Source: Phoma sp. XZ068
Taxonomy: Eukaryota; Ascomycota; Dothideomycetes; Pleosporales; Didymellaceae
Assembly: GCA_004835665.1 (NCBI GenBank)
Contig: RBKR01000017.1
Span: forward strand, 1,169,924-1,233,923
Length of the DNA stretch: 64,000 nt
Direction of reading: 5' to 3'
In this document: piece by piece, positions 25,767 through 35,985 of the stretch
How the letters are laid out: each line of letters opens with the position of its first letter
Numbering within the stretch: position 1 is the stretch's first letter
Notes under the pieces: model-generated
The model's input: the letters and a program-made list of their open reading frames with translations, nothing else
The model's database searches: none
What the model was told of the DNA's origin: nothing
Program-made: the position numbers and the translations under genes

Positions 25767-27467
25767 ATGTCTCAACAACACAACGCGCAATATCAACAAG
25801 ACGAAGGTAGGGTCCAGCTTGCCCTTCTAGCCTATCGTTCAGATGAATTTCCAAGCCTGCGACGCGCTGCTGCAGCATTCAACGTTAATCATCATACCCT
25901 ATCTAAACGTGCCAAGGGAATACCATTTCGACTCGAAACACGCGTGAACTGCCTCAAGCTTACTGCAATAGAGGAAGAGACGATTATCCAATACATACTT
26001 GACCTTGACGCGCGAGGCTTTGCGCCCCGGCTGTGTGAGGTGGCAGATATGGCTGATAAACTGTTGGGTGTGCGTGATGGAAAGCCAGTTGGCAAGCACT
26101 GGGCTGCGCGCTTTGTGACGCGCTCAGATAGGCTCAAGATGGCGTTCAATCGAGCAAAGGATAGGCAGAGGATAATGCAGGAAGATCCTGAGGTCATTGG
26201 CGCGTGGTTCAAGTTGGTAGAGGATACCAAAGCCAAGTACGGCGTCCATGACGACGACGTGCACAACTTTGACGAGACTGGCTTCCAGATGGGCGTCATT
26301 GGGTCCATGAAGGTCGTCACAGGCTCTGATAGACGTACTCGACCAGAGCTCGTTCAGCCAGGAGATCGCGAGTGGGTTACAGTCATCCAGAGTATCTGCG
26401 CTGCTGGCCACGCAACCCCGCCATTTATCATCTACAAAGGGCGTGTCCACATCTCTGCATGGTACGAGGAGGCAGATATACCGCGTAATTGGAAGCTCTC
26501 TGTCTCAGAGAACGGATGGACAAACAACGCGCTTGGCCTGGAGTGGTTGAAGCACTTTGACACGCATACAACAGCGCGTCAGGTGGGGGTATACCGGCTG
26601 CTCATTTTGGACGGTCACGAGAGCCACCTTAACCAGGAGTTCAAGGACTATTGCTTGGAGAACAAGATCCTTACGCTCTGTATGCCTCCCCATTCATCAC
26701 ACATCCTCCAGCCACTTGATGTGGTCTGCTTCTCGCCATTGAAGCGGAAGTACTCCCAACGCGTCCGAGACTTGGCACGCCGACGCGTCTTCCACATCAA
26801 CAAGGAAGGCTTCCTACCTGCCTTCAAGGACGCGTTTTTTGACGTATTCACACAGGCTAATTGTCGAAAGGCCTTTGAGGCATCAGGACTAGTCCCTGTC
26901 AACGCGCAGGTAGTGTTGGATCGCCTGGAGACACGGTTGCGTACCCCGCCTCAACCCCCACTACCAACAACCCCGTGGCAGTCGAAGACTCCAAGCAATA
27001 CGCATGAATTTGGGTCTCAGTCAAAGCTTGTGAGCGAGTCTTTTACTCGGTCACCAGTTGCTGCCCAAGCTGGCTTCTCACAGCTTGTAAAGGGAGCTGA
27101 ACTAATGCTGCATCAAAATGCGCTTCTTGCTGCCCGCAATACTGAGCTTGAAGAGCAATTGGCAGTGATGACCAAGCGGAAAGGGCGCAAAAGGAAGCAG
27201 ATTCAGCATGGGGGTACATTGGAGTATGGAGTAGGGTCAGCGCAGGTAGCTGCTGAGGCGTCTGTGGTGGCTTTGTCGTCCAAAAGGACTCGAGGTGGTG
27301 GTGATCAAGAAATAGCACAACCAGCTCTACGGCGCTGTGGGAACTGTGGAGGGACTGGGCACAACGCTCGTACGTGCAAAAAGGATTCAGAAGACACTTC
27401 TGAATCAGATGCGAGCACAAGGTTCATAGGATCCTTGTTTGATAGCGATGAATCTGATAATTCATAA
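25767..27467 (+). CDS. Fot1/pogo-type DDE transposase (566 aa)
   Basis: Catalyses cut-and-paste transposition of the element. The N-terminal 120 residues form the CENP-B/psq-like DNA-binding part: a first helix-turn-helix around residues 15-55 (LRRAAAAFNVNHHTLSKRAKG) and a second around 65-125 including GKHWAARFVTRSDRLK. The DDE_1 catalytic domain follows. D169 lies in VHNFDETGFQMG, D282 in LLILDGHESH and D318 in HSSHILQPLDVVCFSPLK, giving DD35D spacing as in Fot1/pogo. A C-terminal CCHC zinc knuckle (C524-X2-C527-X4-H532-X4-C537) and an acidic Ser-rich tail complete it. The ATG lies 80 bp inside the element and I see no intron. The second copy encodes the identical protein. Codon use and GC are unlike the surrounding degraded DNA. 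Confidence 0.95.
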   Translation: MSQQHNAQYQQDEGRVQLALLAYRSDEFPSLRRAAAAFNVNHHTLSKRAKGIPFRLETRVNCLKLTAIEEETIIQYILDLDARGFAPRLCEVADMADKLLGVRDGKPVGKHWAARFVTRSDRLKMAFNRAKDRQRIMQEDPEVIGAWFKLVEDTKAKYGVHDDDVHNFDETGFQMGVIGSMKVVTGSDRRTRPELVQPGDREWVTVIQSICAAGHATPPFIIYKGRVHISAWYEEADIPRNWKLSVSENGWTNNALGLEWLKHFDTHTTARQVGVYRLLILDGHESHLNQEFKDYCLENKILTLCMPPHSSHILQPLDVVCFSPLKRKYSQRVRDLARRRVFHINKEGFLPAFKDAFFDVFTQANCRKAFEASGLVPVNAQVVLDRLETRLRTPPQPPLPTTPWQSKTPSNTHEFGSQSKLVSESFTRSPVAAQAGFSQLVKGAELMLHQNALLAARNTELEEQLAVMTKRKGRKRKQIQHGGTLEYGVGSAQVAAEASVVALSSKRTRGGGDQEIAQPALRRCGNCGGTGHNARTCKKDSEDTSESDASTRFIGSLFDSDESDNS

Positions 27468-27487
27468 CTAGTGTTAGTCGTGCCAAG

Positions 27488-27535
27488 AGATTTTGTCGCT
27501 CTCGGTGGGTTGTCGCTCTCGGTGGTGGTTTACGT
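27488..27535 (-). repeat. Right terminal inverted repeat, copy A
   Basis: Reverse complement of 25687-25734, ending GGTTTACGT before the TA duplication. Confidence 0.93.
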
Positions 27536-27540
27536 TATTA

Positions 27541-27861
27541 GAAATCTAAATTAGAGTAATTCTTTATAGTTATAAGATTAAGCTATAGTATTAATTTAAT
27601 ATAATTCTATTAGAGTGTTGTAGTGTAGTAAAGGATAGAAGTTAGTAGTTTTAGTAAGGATTTTAGTAGTTCTAGCTTGTGCGCATAGAGTAGCTGCAAG
27701 ATTAGTAAAGTTGCTGGGCCTGTTTAATGGAATGGCAAAATAAAGCCCTTCTAGCACTTCTGTTTCTATATTCACCGTCCTGTTCAGCTATGTAAGATTT
27801 TCTGAGCGTGCTTGCAAGGTTACTTATCTTTAAGAATGTAATTTTCTTTAACTATTCCTAT
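27541..27861. other. Transition from degraded to normal DNA, no gene
   Basis: TA-rich to about 27680, then mixed composition. I see no open frame of note, RNA gene or repeat. It is probably 3' flank of the TPR-ZZ remnant. Confidence 0.5.
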
Positions 27862-28563
27862 CTATAGTGCTATACCCTTGAACCACTCCTCGACTGATGC
27901 GCGATATGTCGCATTATCAGTTAAAGGAGATTTTCCTACACTAATACTGCCCAAATCAAGGAACTTGTGGCCTTGACATGAAGAAGAAGCCTCTCTAAGT
28001 CTATTGCTTTCCAGTTTATTGAAACAGCTCCCACAAAGATCACTGTCTTCACATACCCTACAAACGTGTCGACTGGTATTGAGATTTAGATTGGTACCAC
28101 AGCAATCGCAACAAGCGTTGTAATCAGGTGATTTTAGAGCCAATTGATGCGCGAAGGTAGCTGCAGACTTTGTATCGTCTCCAATCCAGGCGAACGCTCG
28201 CCCAACATCATCAAATAGCGCAAATCTTGCGGATGGGAACTTGATACAAAGAGCTGCCAGCTGCTTGATGCACACGAGCACAATGATACTGGCTGAGAGC
28301 TTAGTAGCCGCATAACACCGTCGCTTGATGATATCGCTCAAGCAGTTAACCGCATTAAGTGTTGTTGTATGCTTAGGGCCAGACGCCTTTTCGTAGGTTT
28401 GTAGTACCCGCCGGAACATCTGCTCGGCCTTAGCAAGCTTGCCTTGGTTCTTGTAGAGGTTCCCTAAGTTGTGGACCGTGTCGAGCGTCGACGTGTGGTC
28501 CGGACCCCATGCCTTCTCGTAGCCTTGCAGCGTTATTAGTATAATAATAGGAGGAAATCGCAC
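27862..28563 (-). pseudogene. C-terminal remnant of a TPR protein with a ZZ zinc finger
   Basis: The open frame gives 233 residues, but the first dozen (to about 28530) look like read-through of unrelated sequence. The true protein part starts mid-repeat at 'LQGYEKA'. One full and one partial kinesin-light-chain TPR unit follow (residues about 13-75; HNLGNLYKNQGKLAKAE). After a hydrophobic stretch, residues about 150-205 form a ZZ-type zinc finger: CDCC...CRVCEDSDLCGSC...H. ZZ fingers bind protein tails, and TPRs are scaffolds. In fungi this pairing occurs at the C-terminus of large NLR-like or patatin/NACHT-TPR proteins. The upstream domains are missing at about 28540, where TA-rich sequence begins briefly. 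It carries no internal stop, so it may be a short surviving gene, but a truncated remnant is more likely. Confidence 0.72.
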
Positions 28564-28752
28564 AACGAAAGGTGGTGGAATTAAGCCAATTAGGCTAGAT
28601 CAAGTGGCAGTACGATGCCAGCTTGTCAAGTCAGATTCTCGTATGGTATAAGGGCAACATATGATTTAACTAAACAATATGCATATAGTTAAAAAGCCTA
28701 CTTCCGTGATAATCATATACATTCCAGAAGTGGGCCTGCCATCGACCCATGC

Positions 28753-30398
28753 CTATTTGCACTTCTTCCACCTCTCCTTACACTCACTGATAGATTCCCA
28801 ATCACACCCATTGGGAGGATCGTCTGACATGCATGAGTGGGAGGAATGAGGAATACGCGGGTGAACAACACAGTCAGGTGGACAATCTGGAGCAGGTGGC
28901 GGCGGAGAAGGCGGAGGCGGTGGAGCGGACTCGCATGTCCATGCTCGACCATTGAGTGAGCTCCACTGTGCTTTTGCACTCGCGCATTCGTTGTTGTGGT
29001 TTTCGACATCTGTAGAATCACAAGGCTCTCGTGGGTCAGGTCCGTCGGGGTCTTTCTTCATCGCAGCACTATCGTCCGCTTTCACGTGGTGTTTGCACTT
29101 GGGTAACTTTGTGCACTTCGCTGCGTTCCTAGTGCTGACTTCGGCGGTGTTGAAGGTTCGGAAACAGCTTCTGGTGGGATCTGTGAGGTCGATTTGCATG
29201 AGACCGTACTGGAAAGGGAGTTCAATGATTTTCTTGCCTGGGATGGAGAGCGAGGTGTAGGTTGTGGAGATAGGGAAGCCGAGAGCAGAGGAGAGCCATC
29301 GGGTACGCCAGATGCGGAAAAATTCGGTGCCAGCTGGTGGGGGTGTGAAGGGATTTGGTTCTAAGAGCAGCTGATCTACGAGATGCTAGTGAATGATCAG
29401 TATGGGACAGAAGTAAGGAGGGCGGGGAGGGGTGTGGCTGGGACATTACCTCTTTGCTTTTCGCCTCAATTTCTTGTGGCATATTGGGATAGCCGCCCGT
29501 TTTACAATATTTGAATAAGTAACTGTAACCGAAGGCAGGCAAGTCATATCCGAGAGCCCGGTACTGCATAGTATGCTGGATTTCATGCAGGAGAAGGCGA
29601 ATATTCCGTGAGAAGTTCGGACTGTCTCCAACGGGTGCGGCATCATAAACGGTGTAGATATCTCGGTTATACGTACTTCCAATAGCACTATCAAACAGAA
29701 CAGGGCGTGTCGCAGTATAGAAAACACGGAGAGGCCCTAGATTTTTAGATTAGTATACAGCTTTTGAATAAATAGGTCATTATTTTCACACCTGACGTTG
29801 CAATGTCTCCGTACAGCGGAAATATATAGAAGCTCTGATCCGGCGTAATCGGTCTGCCCAGACCATCATTTTCCGCAGCGAAGATCATAGCGGAGCTTAG
29901 AAAGAAAGGCAGTCCAACACCAGCAAACACTCCACAGCCAAGATCACCAAAGAAATCTCCAACCTCGTCCCAGAAGGCAGAAGCGCGGATGGAGCTGTTC
30001 GTTCTATGACCATGGCTAGCCGCAAGAGCCTCAACAGCTGCGTAAACCAGCTCGACGCCTTTACCCACTTTTATTTGGATCTGGTCTTGAGAGAAGTTGA
30101 ATTGCTCAAGAATTATCGGCATATTCTTAGTCATGAGATCGATATTGAATTTTGAGAAATTCTTTCGGTCATCCGGTCCAAGCGGCGGCGGAAGAGGAAT
30201 TTTGAGTTTGAATCCATTAGTCAGGACCGAATCTTTAAGAGCAAAGTTGCCATACGGAAAGTTCCTGTCGAGAAGTGATATGAAAGGGTAGAATGGACTG
30301 AATCTTAATTGGATGAATTGAGCGAAGACAATGGAGATGAAGGCAGCAATAGCTGAACAGATCACGATGGTATAGCGAATTGAATGGAGCGGCGCCAT
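28753..30398 (-). CDS. Secreted HExxH metallopeptidase-like protein (508 aa, 3 exons)
   Basis: Exons on the minus strand are 30398-29792, 29736-29450 and 29385-28753. The introns are 29791-29737 (55 nt, GTGTGA...ACTAATC...TAG) and 29449-29386 (64 nt, GTAATG...CTGAT...TAG), with frame kept across both. The protein starts with a hydrophobic signal segment (residues about 9-26, ending IVFAQ) that may be a signal peptide or an anchor. Residues 253-257 are HEIQH within LLLHEIQHTMQYRALGYD, a zincin HExxH motif. E293 in MPQEIEAKSKE, 36 residues further on, is a candidate third zinc ligand, resembling the 'HE--H--Q' zincins of the DUF4157 type. The C-terminal 150 residues are Cys-rich with a proline run (about residue 450). 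No close family is recognised, and peptidase activity is inferred only from the motif. Confidence 0.75.
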
Positions 30399-30970
30399 GA
30401 TGTGTTTGCGACTGAATTGAAGAGCCTAGACAAAGAGTGAGAGGATATCTTATAGTAGGGCCCCAAGGCTGCCAACTCTCCTTAGGCAACAGAGCTGAAC
30501 GCAAGGCTGAAATGGAGCCGTGAAAATGAGGAAGAACGATCACGCGCCCATGGTCGTGGGATGCATGTTACGTAATGGGCCCCATCAACTTGGCCAGATG
30601 TGGCGGTCATTTTCATGGGAACTTTGCTTCTGTAACCTGCAGAGTCAGCCGAGCTGAAAATTTACAGATACTGGGTGAAGGATGCCCAGACCACAGCCTC
30701 TAAAACCGAAGGATGCCCCTAGAAGCCTTGGCGGTCCCAAATTGCAGGGCCGCCACGAGGTTCGGTACTCGGCTAGAAGGGACTGACCCCGCACCTCCCG
30801 CCTGCTCAGCTTATGGCTTTTGACGCCAGGGCCTCCACTGTCAGCAACAACACCAGGTTAGCAGCAGCATCCATCGCGATGCCTTGTTCACACAGCTCTT
30901 CCTAATAAGATTCCATTGCAAATTATATCGAACCATTACTTCTTGCGAGCTTATAGCCCCGACATCCATA
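30399..30970. promoter_or_regulatory. Divergent intergenic region between the metallopeptidase-like and F-box genes
   Basis: Normal GC, no coding potential of note. It must hold both promoters because the two genes are transcribed away from each other. I see no unambiguous TATA or CCAAT element that I would assign. The open frame that extends the F-box gene upstream to 30884 is probably 5' UTR. Confidence 0.45.
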
Positions 30971-31663
30971 ATGGCCTCGCCAGAATTCTCATCACCTACT
31001 CTCTCTCTTCTCGCTCTACCCCGGGAGATCCATGTCGCTATTCTTCCTCACTTGCAATTCCTCGAACTCCATACTCTGCGCCTGGTCAACCACTACTTCC
31101 GCGCTCTGGTTCTTCCGCCTACACATGCCGAGCTTCTATCGGCAGAGAAGACGCCAAAATTCGACTTCCTTGCCTGCGTAGGCTGCACAAGGCTACGTCC
31201 TGTGGCTAAATTCAGCATTAAGATGGTCACAAAAAAGAAGGCACCAGGCGGGACTCAAGCGCATAACCGGTTTTGCATCGAATGTGGGCGTCGACCGTTA
31301 CCGGGTGTGCATCGATATATGCTGGGCGCGCGGTGGCAGGAGCATGGCGTGCCCTATGCACGGTGCAAAAGGTGTAGGACGATTGCCAAAGGGCCGGAGG
31401 ATCAGGCAGTGCCGTTATGCTTCTCATGCCATACACGGGATTTGGAGAAGGCAAGAGCGGTGGTGGAACTAAAGAGGGTGCAGACTGAGGCAAGGGAGCG
31501 CGAGAAGAGGAGGTCGCTGCGTGCGGAGCGAAGACGAGGTTGGATCGAGAGCGGCTTTGCGCTGTCTGACTTCTCTTCAGAGAATTCAAGCGAGCAAGAC
31601 GATAGAGAATATCAGTGGGATTGGGGACAGGACGATGATATGAACTATTCCGCTCATTCGTAA
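30971..31663 (+). CDS. F-box protein with four CxxC zinc-ribbon motifs (230 aa)
   Basis: The chosen start (ATAATGGCC) gives MASPEFSS. An in-frame ATG 29 codons upstream (30884) is less likely because the F-box would then be unusually internal. Residues about 14-46 (ALPREIHVAILPHLQFLELH and on to NHYFRAL) form a fungal F-box, the motif that docks on Skp1 in SCF ubiquitin ligases. Next come four Cys pairs: CVGC (about residue 66), CIEC (about 102), CKRC (about 134) and CFSC (about 153), suggesting one or two structural zinc sites. Lys/Arg-rich helix from about 160 to 195, then an acidic Ser/Asp tail. The pattern is that of a common family of uncharacterised fungal F-box proteins. The substrate is unknown. 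Confidence 0.8.
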   Translation: MASPEFSSPTLSLLALPREIHVAILPHLQFLELHTLRLVNHYFRALVLPPTHAELLSAEKTPKFDFLACVGCTRLRPVAKFSIKMVTKKKAPGGTQAHNRFCIECGRRPLPGVHRYMLGARWQEHGVPYARCKRCRTIAKGPEDQAVPLCFSCHTRDLEKARAVVELKRVQTEAREREKRRSLRAERRRGWIESGFALSDFSSENSSEQDDREYQWDWGQDDDMNYSAHS

Positions 31664-32320
31664 TGTGCGTAGCTTTAGAGGTAACGAGACCAGGTGCTAA
31701 GCAGCGACACCTCTCAACTCGCATGTGTGACTTTGGTGGCCTCCAATCTAACCAAATAATGATGGGATTGCCCATCGCCACGCAGGCTGATATTAACAGC
31801 TCTCGATCCACGAAACTGGAACGTTTTCTAATCGTTGAGTACAACATCGGACTCTCAAGCATTGCCCCAGTCATGTAACGGCGCAATACGTAGAGGAGCG
31901 TTGCTAGAGGTATATGGGAGTACGTAGGCGGAGGCAACTCGTATATTATAGGTCTACTACGAAGGAAACAAAGAAGATAAAGAGCCAGAAGGGAGGGAAG
32001 CCCCTTATATATACCACTCCGGTACAGGTCCGAAGCTAGTCCAACCCCCTACCCCTATATCTCTATGCCTGTCGTTACAAGTCTACGATGGATGCAGGGT
32101 AGGAGAGCAGGACGTTCTTACGCTCAAACAGTGCAGTATATGTGCGAGGCTCTCGTGGGGGAAGGCTGTCTGCAAGAGCTTTGCTAGTGCAGTCAACTAT
32201 AGCAACCTGCTATAACGCTAGAGTTGCTGTCAAGGTGTTAAGGCATTACAAACGTACCACTACTAGCTAAAGCAGACACGTAGCCGCACTTAAAATTCAA
32301 CTTGCTCTATAATCTAGTGT
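31664..32320. other. Intergenic, no gene seen
   Basis: Balanced composition up to about 32290. Open frames here lie opposite or overlap the F-box gene and have no domain. I found no tRNA-like cloverleaf. It ends at the TA target site of the RIP-degraded element at 32323. Confidence 0.5.
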
Positions 32321-32322
32321 TA

Positions 32323-33154
32323 ATATATTTTATAAGCAAACAGGTTATTATACCTAAACAGGTCACCCTACTAAGTTTCTCTACCTATTAATATTTTTTT
32401 TATAATACCTTAACAACGCAATATATAGAAGTCCTATAATAAAGGTATAATATACCTTATACTCTTAGCTATTTAATATAATAATATTAAGAGTAAAAGA
32501 TATACTATAGTAGTCTATAATATTCTCTAAAGTACCCTCTAAGCTAGACACGCTAGCTAGCCTTCTTAATATAATTATAAGCCTAATTTAAAGAGGCTAA
32601 AGAAATAAGAAGAGAATATAATTATTATATATATACTTAACTTAGATATAAGAGGAATTAGAGCTATAAAAGATATAGTTTAAGATATAGCCTCTAATCT
32701 ACTTATAGTATATAGTAAATAGCCTATTAGTAAGTACTAGGTTACTAACTTTAGTAAGTATATACCTAAGATTAAGCTTTAAAGAAGTTATTTATATAAT
32801 TACTAGTAAGTACTAAATAAAGATCTATATATTATAAGCCTTTAGTTCTTACTTATATAGTCTATTAAGAAGAAGTATAGTATTATAGATAAAAACACCT
32901 ATAACTTTAATAAGATAGGCTTCTTAATAGAAAAAATTAGGGCCTAGATAGTCTTTACTAGCTCTAAGAAGTGTAGTACTTTAAAGAAGGTTTAACTAGG
33001 TAATTATAAGTAAGTTTCTATAATCTAGGGTATTAGTATAGTAGGCTAGGCAATTCTACTATTTATTATCTTTACTAGTAAGGTACTTATCTCTTTTTAG
33101 TATAATAACCTACCTTATAATTAGGTTCTTAAGGTTAGCTCTAATAGCTAGATA
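32323..33154 (+). mobile_element. RIP-degraded Fot1/pogo-type transposon, copy 3, truncated
   Basis: It starts with the same terminal repeat as copy 2 (ATATATTTTATAAGCAAACAGG) after a TA at 32321-32322. It is less mutated at the very end than copy 2. The sequence follows copy 2 closely through the first catalytic block (NFNKIGFLI, about 32900-32930) until GATATCTAA at about 33151-33159. Copy 2 continues there with transposase sequence; this copy switches into the A-gene module. The distal half of the transposon is missing. Confidence 0.85.
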
Positions 33155-34925
33155 TCTAACCTAGATAAGTAGGCTAACTATTTTAATAGTTAATTTAAAG
33201 GTATAGATTTATTAGAGACTAGAGCTATAGATTTACTATAGATATCTTATTATAGGTATAGTTAGTTTTTCTCCTAACTATAGTTATTCTATAATAATAG
33301 ATTAGATCTACTTTAAACTTAAATATATATTTTATAATAATAACCTATATTATCTATATAAGTTATAGTAAAATTAGCTTTATAAATTATAGAGGTAGAG
33401 TTTAATATTATAGTTAGGGTTATACTAGTATATAAACAACTATATTAATATAGTAGAATATTAACACTATAAATACTAATATAAGAAAGTAATATACTAA
33501 ATATATAGTATAGAGTAATTAATTATAGTATACTATATACCTATAAAAGGCTTATAGAGCTTAATTAAAGTAAGCTAGTATATTATATAGGTAGCTATAG
33601 AGCTGTTTATAGTCTTTTAGAAAGGCACAGGCTTAATACTATAGTTATTACTATCTTTACTATCTTCTAGCTTACTATCTTTAATCTTCTCTACTTATAT
33701 TACTAATATTAGTATATTTACTTTAATTAATAGTATTACCTTCTTACTAATAAATTTACTAGAGATACCTTCTAAGCCTAGCTAGGTATTTAAGGCTATA
33801 CTTACTTTATAAGCTACTAAATTTACCTTTATAACTAATATAAGCTAGATATTCTAGAAGAGGATATAGAGATTATTCTTAACCTATAAGTTAGAAATAA
33901 TATTATATAGTATTAGGTAGAGTATACTCTAGCTAAGCTACTTAGCTGCTTTATACTAGTAAAGTACTTAGTATAGCTACTTCTTAAATTACTAATACTA
34001 CTAATACTCTAATATAGTAGTAATAAATAGTAATAAAGTATCTATAGCCTTAGAGCTAACTTTACCTTTACTACCTTAGTTCTTAGTATCTCTACTATAG
34101 GCAATATCTTACTCCTTAATCTAGTCTATCTTCTTAGTATATACCTTACTAAAAAAAGCTATAGCCTAGTAGTACTTAATATAGATAATATTTAGCTTTT
34201 ACTTATAGTAATTATATAGGCTCTAGGCAGAGGTAAGCGCGCTCTTTAGTACTATTAAAGTACTACTTTTCTATAATAGTAACTAGTAGGTATATAAGAA
34301 AGTAAGTAGGTAATTTTTTATAGACTTCTATATAAAGAGTAAACCTTATATATACTAGCTCTATAAAAAGGCAGCTATAAAGGCCTAGAAGGTATTATTA
34401 CTAATAGAGTAGGCCTTATTAAGTATACTAGAAGCTATTAGGTAAGGTACTAGAGTACTACTATATAGGTTATTACTATTATTAACTAGCTACTTAAGAA
34501 TTTAAGAGATAAATAGCTTATTCTACTATAAAATAGAGGTATAGGCACTATATTCCCTATAAAACGCTAAGTTAGATAGTAGTACTAACCTAAGGTCCTA
34601 TTTCTTTTATACTTATATAAGCTTTAGCTTTTTAGTATACTCTTATTTAGTATAGTAGTTTTTATTAGAAATACTTATAGCCTAGGTAGGTTCTTTCTAT
34701 CTAACCTATTTATAGATAGGCTTTTTAGAGTCCTTAGCTACCTTAGGTTTATAGGGTAGTATAAGCTGCTTAGGTTCTTCTACTTTATTTTCTACTTCTA
34801 GTAGTATTATAGGGCTAGAAGGCTTAGTAGCTTATTAGAAGTACTTTAATAGCTATACTAAGCTAGATATAGTAGTATATTTTATTAATAGTAGTAAGAA
34901 ATTATAGAGCTTATAAAAGTTAAAA
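33155..34925 (-). pseudogene. RIP-degraded copy of gene A (module 2, partial)
   Basis: It aligns along its whole length, with few indels, to 52931-54700 of the intact module. The flank comes first (33155-33520), then the 3' two thirds or more of gene A on the minus strand. For example, 33767-33786 ACCTTCTAAGCCTAGCTAGG corresponds to 53546-53565 GCCTTCTGAGCCTAGCCAGG. Almost all differences are C-to-T or G-to-A, concentrated where the intact copy has CpA/TpG or CpG. The start of gene A and the whole of gene B are missing: similarity fades at about 34925. No product is possible. It shares its left boundary with module 1. Confidence 0.88.
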
Positions 34926-35985
34926 AGCTACTAAAGGTTAAGAAAAAAAAAGAGCTTCTTCTCTACCCTATATAGAGCAGCTATACTCTAGAAGTAGAGT
35001 ACTACTCTATACTTACTTCCTTACTATATAGTAGTAGAGATAATCTAGGTTAAAGTTAGGGACTTAGAAGATAAGGCAAGTTTTACTAAGTAACTAAGTA
35101 ACTATATAATAAATTAGCAGCAGTTATATAATAGATTAGTAACTATATAATAAATTAGTAGTTATATAATAGATTAGTAGTAACTTAAATATACTACTTC
35201 TACTATACCCTGCCTACTATAACACTATATACTCTCCCTCTCTCCTCTTACTCTCTCCCCCTTCTATACTATACTATTACCTACACCTATCTACCTCTAT
35301 TACTATCTATCCTCTCTCTTCTCCTCTTTTATCTTACCTTTATTTATCTCTACCTCTACCTATACTACTAGTATATCCTTTACTACTAGCAGGCTAAGAA
35401 AGTATACTAGCTAGAAAAAGGCTAAAGAGGCTATAAAGCACCTATAGAGGCAGTAATACCTATATAGTAAGTAGCCTCCTCTACTTACTAAGATTATATA
35501 CTACCCTAACTCTTCTAGAATAAATAGTAATAGTCCTATAGATTTTCTAGGGGTCTAAGCGTTCTAAATAACAAGGGTATTACTAATTTTAAAATCTTAA
35601 AGAAATTAGTTAGAGTTATAAAAAGTAGTAACTTAATATAAAAAGTTATTAGACTCTAAGCTATACCTATAGATTTAATTAGTATACTTAGAATTAAAGT
35701 TTTATATTATATTTATATAGAAGCACTATATAATATTATTAGCATAGTTTTAGTAAGGCAGAGGTTTAACTATTATTATGCTAAACTAATATAAAGCTAT
35801 AACTACTATAAAAATACAACACCTATAGTAAGAATTTTTAAATACAAGAAGCCTGCTAATATTATATATCTATATAGTAAGTAACCTATACTAGAGGAAT
35901 ATTATACTTTATCTATAGAGTAGAATAACTCTAGTAGTATTATCTAGCACAGTAGTATATTTATAACAGAGCTTACTAGACTTGC
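34926..35985. other. RIP-degraded DNA with short tandem and dispersed repeats
   Basis: About 35095-35190 holds a degenerate 19-22 bp tandem repeat (AGTAACTATATAATAAATT and variants). About 35220-35330 is pyrimidine-rich (CTCCCTCTCTCC), like a fungal promoter or UTR. A block at about 35700-35780 recurs in the same orientation at 39757-39855. No gene can be read. Confidence 0.5.
35700..35780 (+). repeat. Dispersed repeat, copy 1
   Basis: It matches 39757-39855 in direct orientation, including the string ATAGTTTTAGTAAGGCAG. The two copies flank the module 3 A relic. A 9-base insertion distinguishes the second copy. Confidence 0.6.

Larger units (their letters stand above)
25687..27535 (+). mobile_element. 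Intact Fot1/pogo-type DNA transposon, copy A
   Basis: An 1849-bp element with perfect-looking 48-bp terminal inverted repeats, flanked by TA (25685-25686 and 27536-27537). It holds a single uninterrupted transposase gene. GC content is normal, and the step to TA-rich flanks is abrupt on both sides. There is no sign of RIP although a second copy (37052-38900) lies 11 kb away in the opposite orientation. It inserted only 78 bp beyond the end of the dead Fot1-like relic. It is likely to be, or to have been very recently, active. Confidence 0.95.

Noticed and set aside
25892..27420. Open frames opposite the transposase genes in both intact transposons
   Set aside because: Antisense shadows without domains. 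They are repeated in both copies only because the elements are identical.
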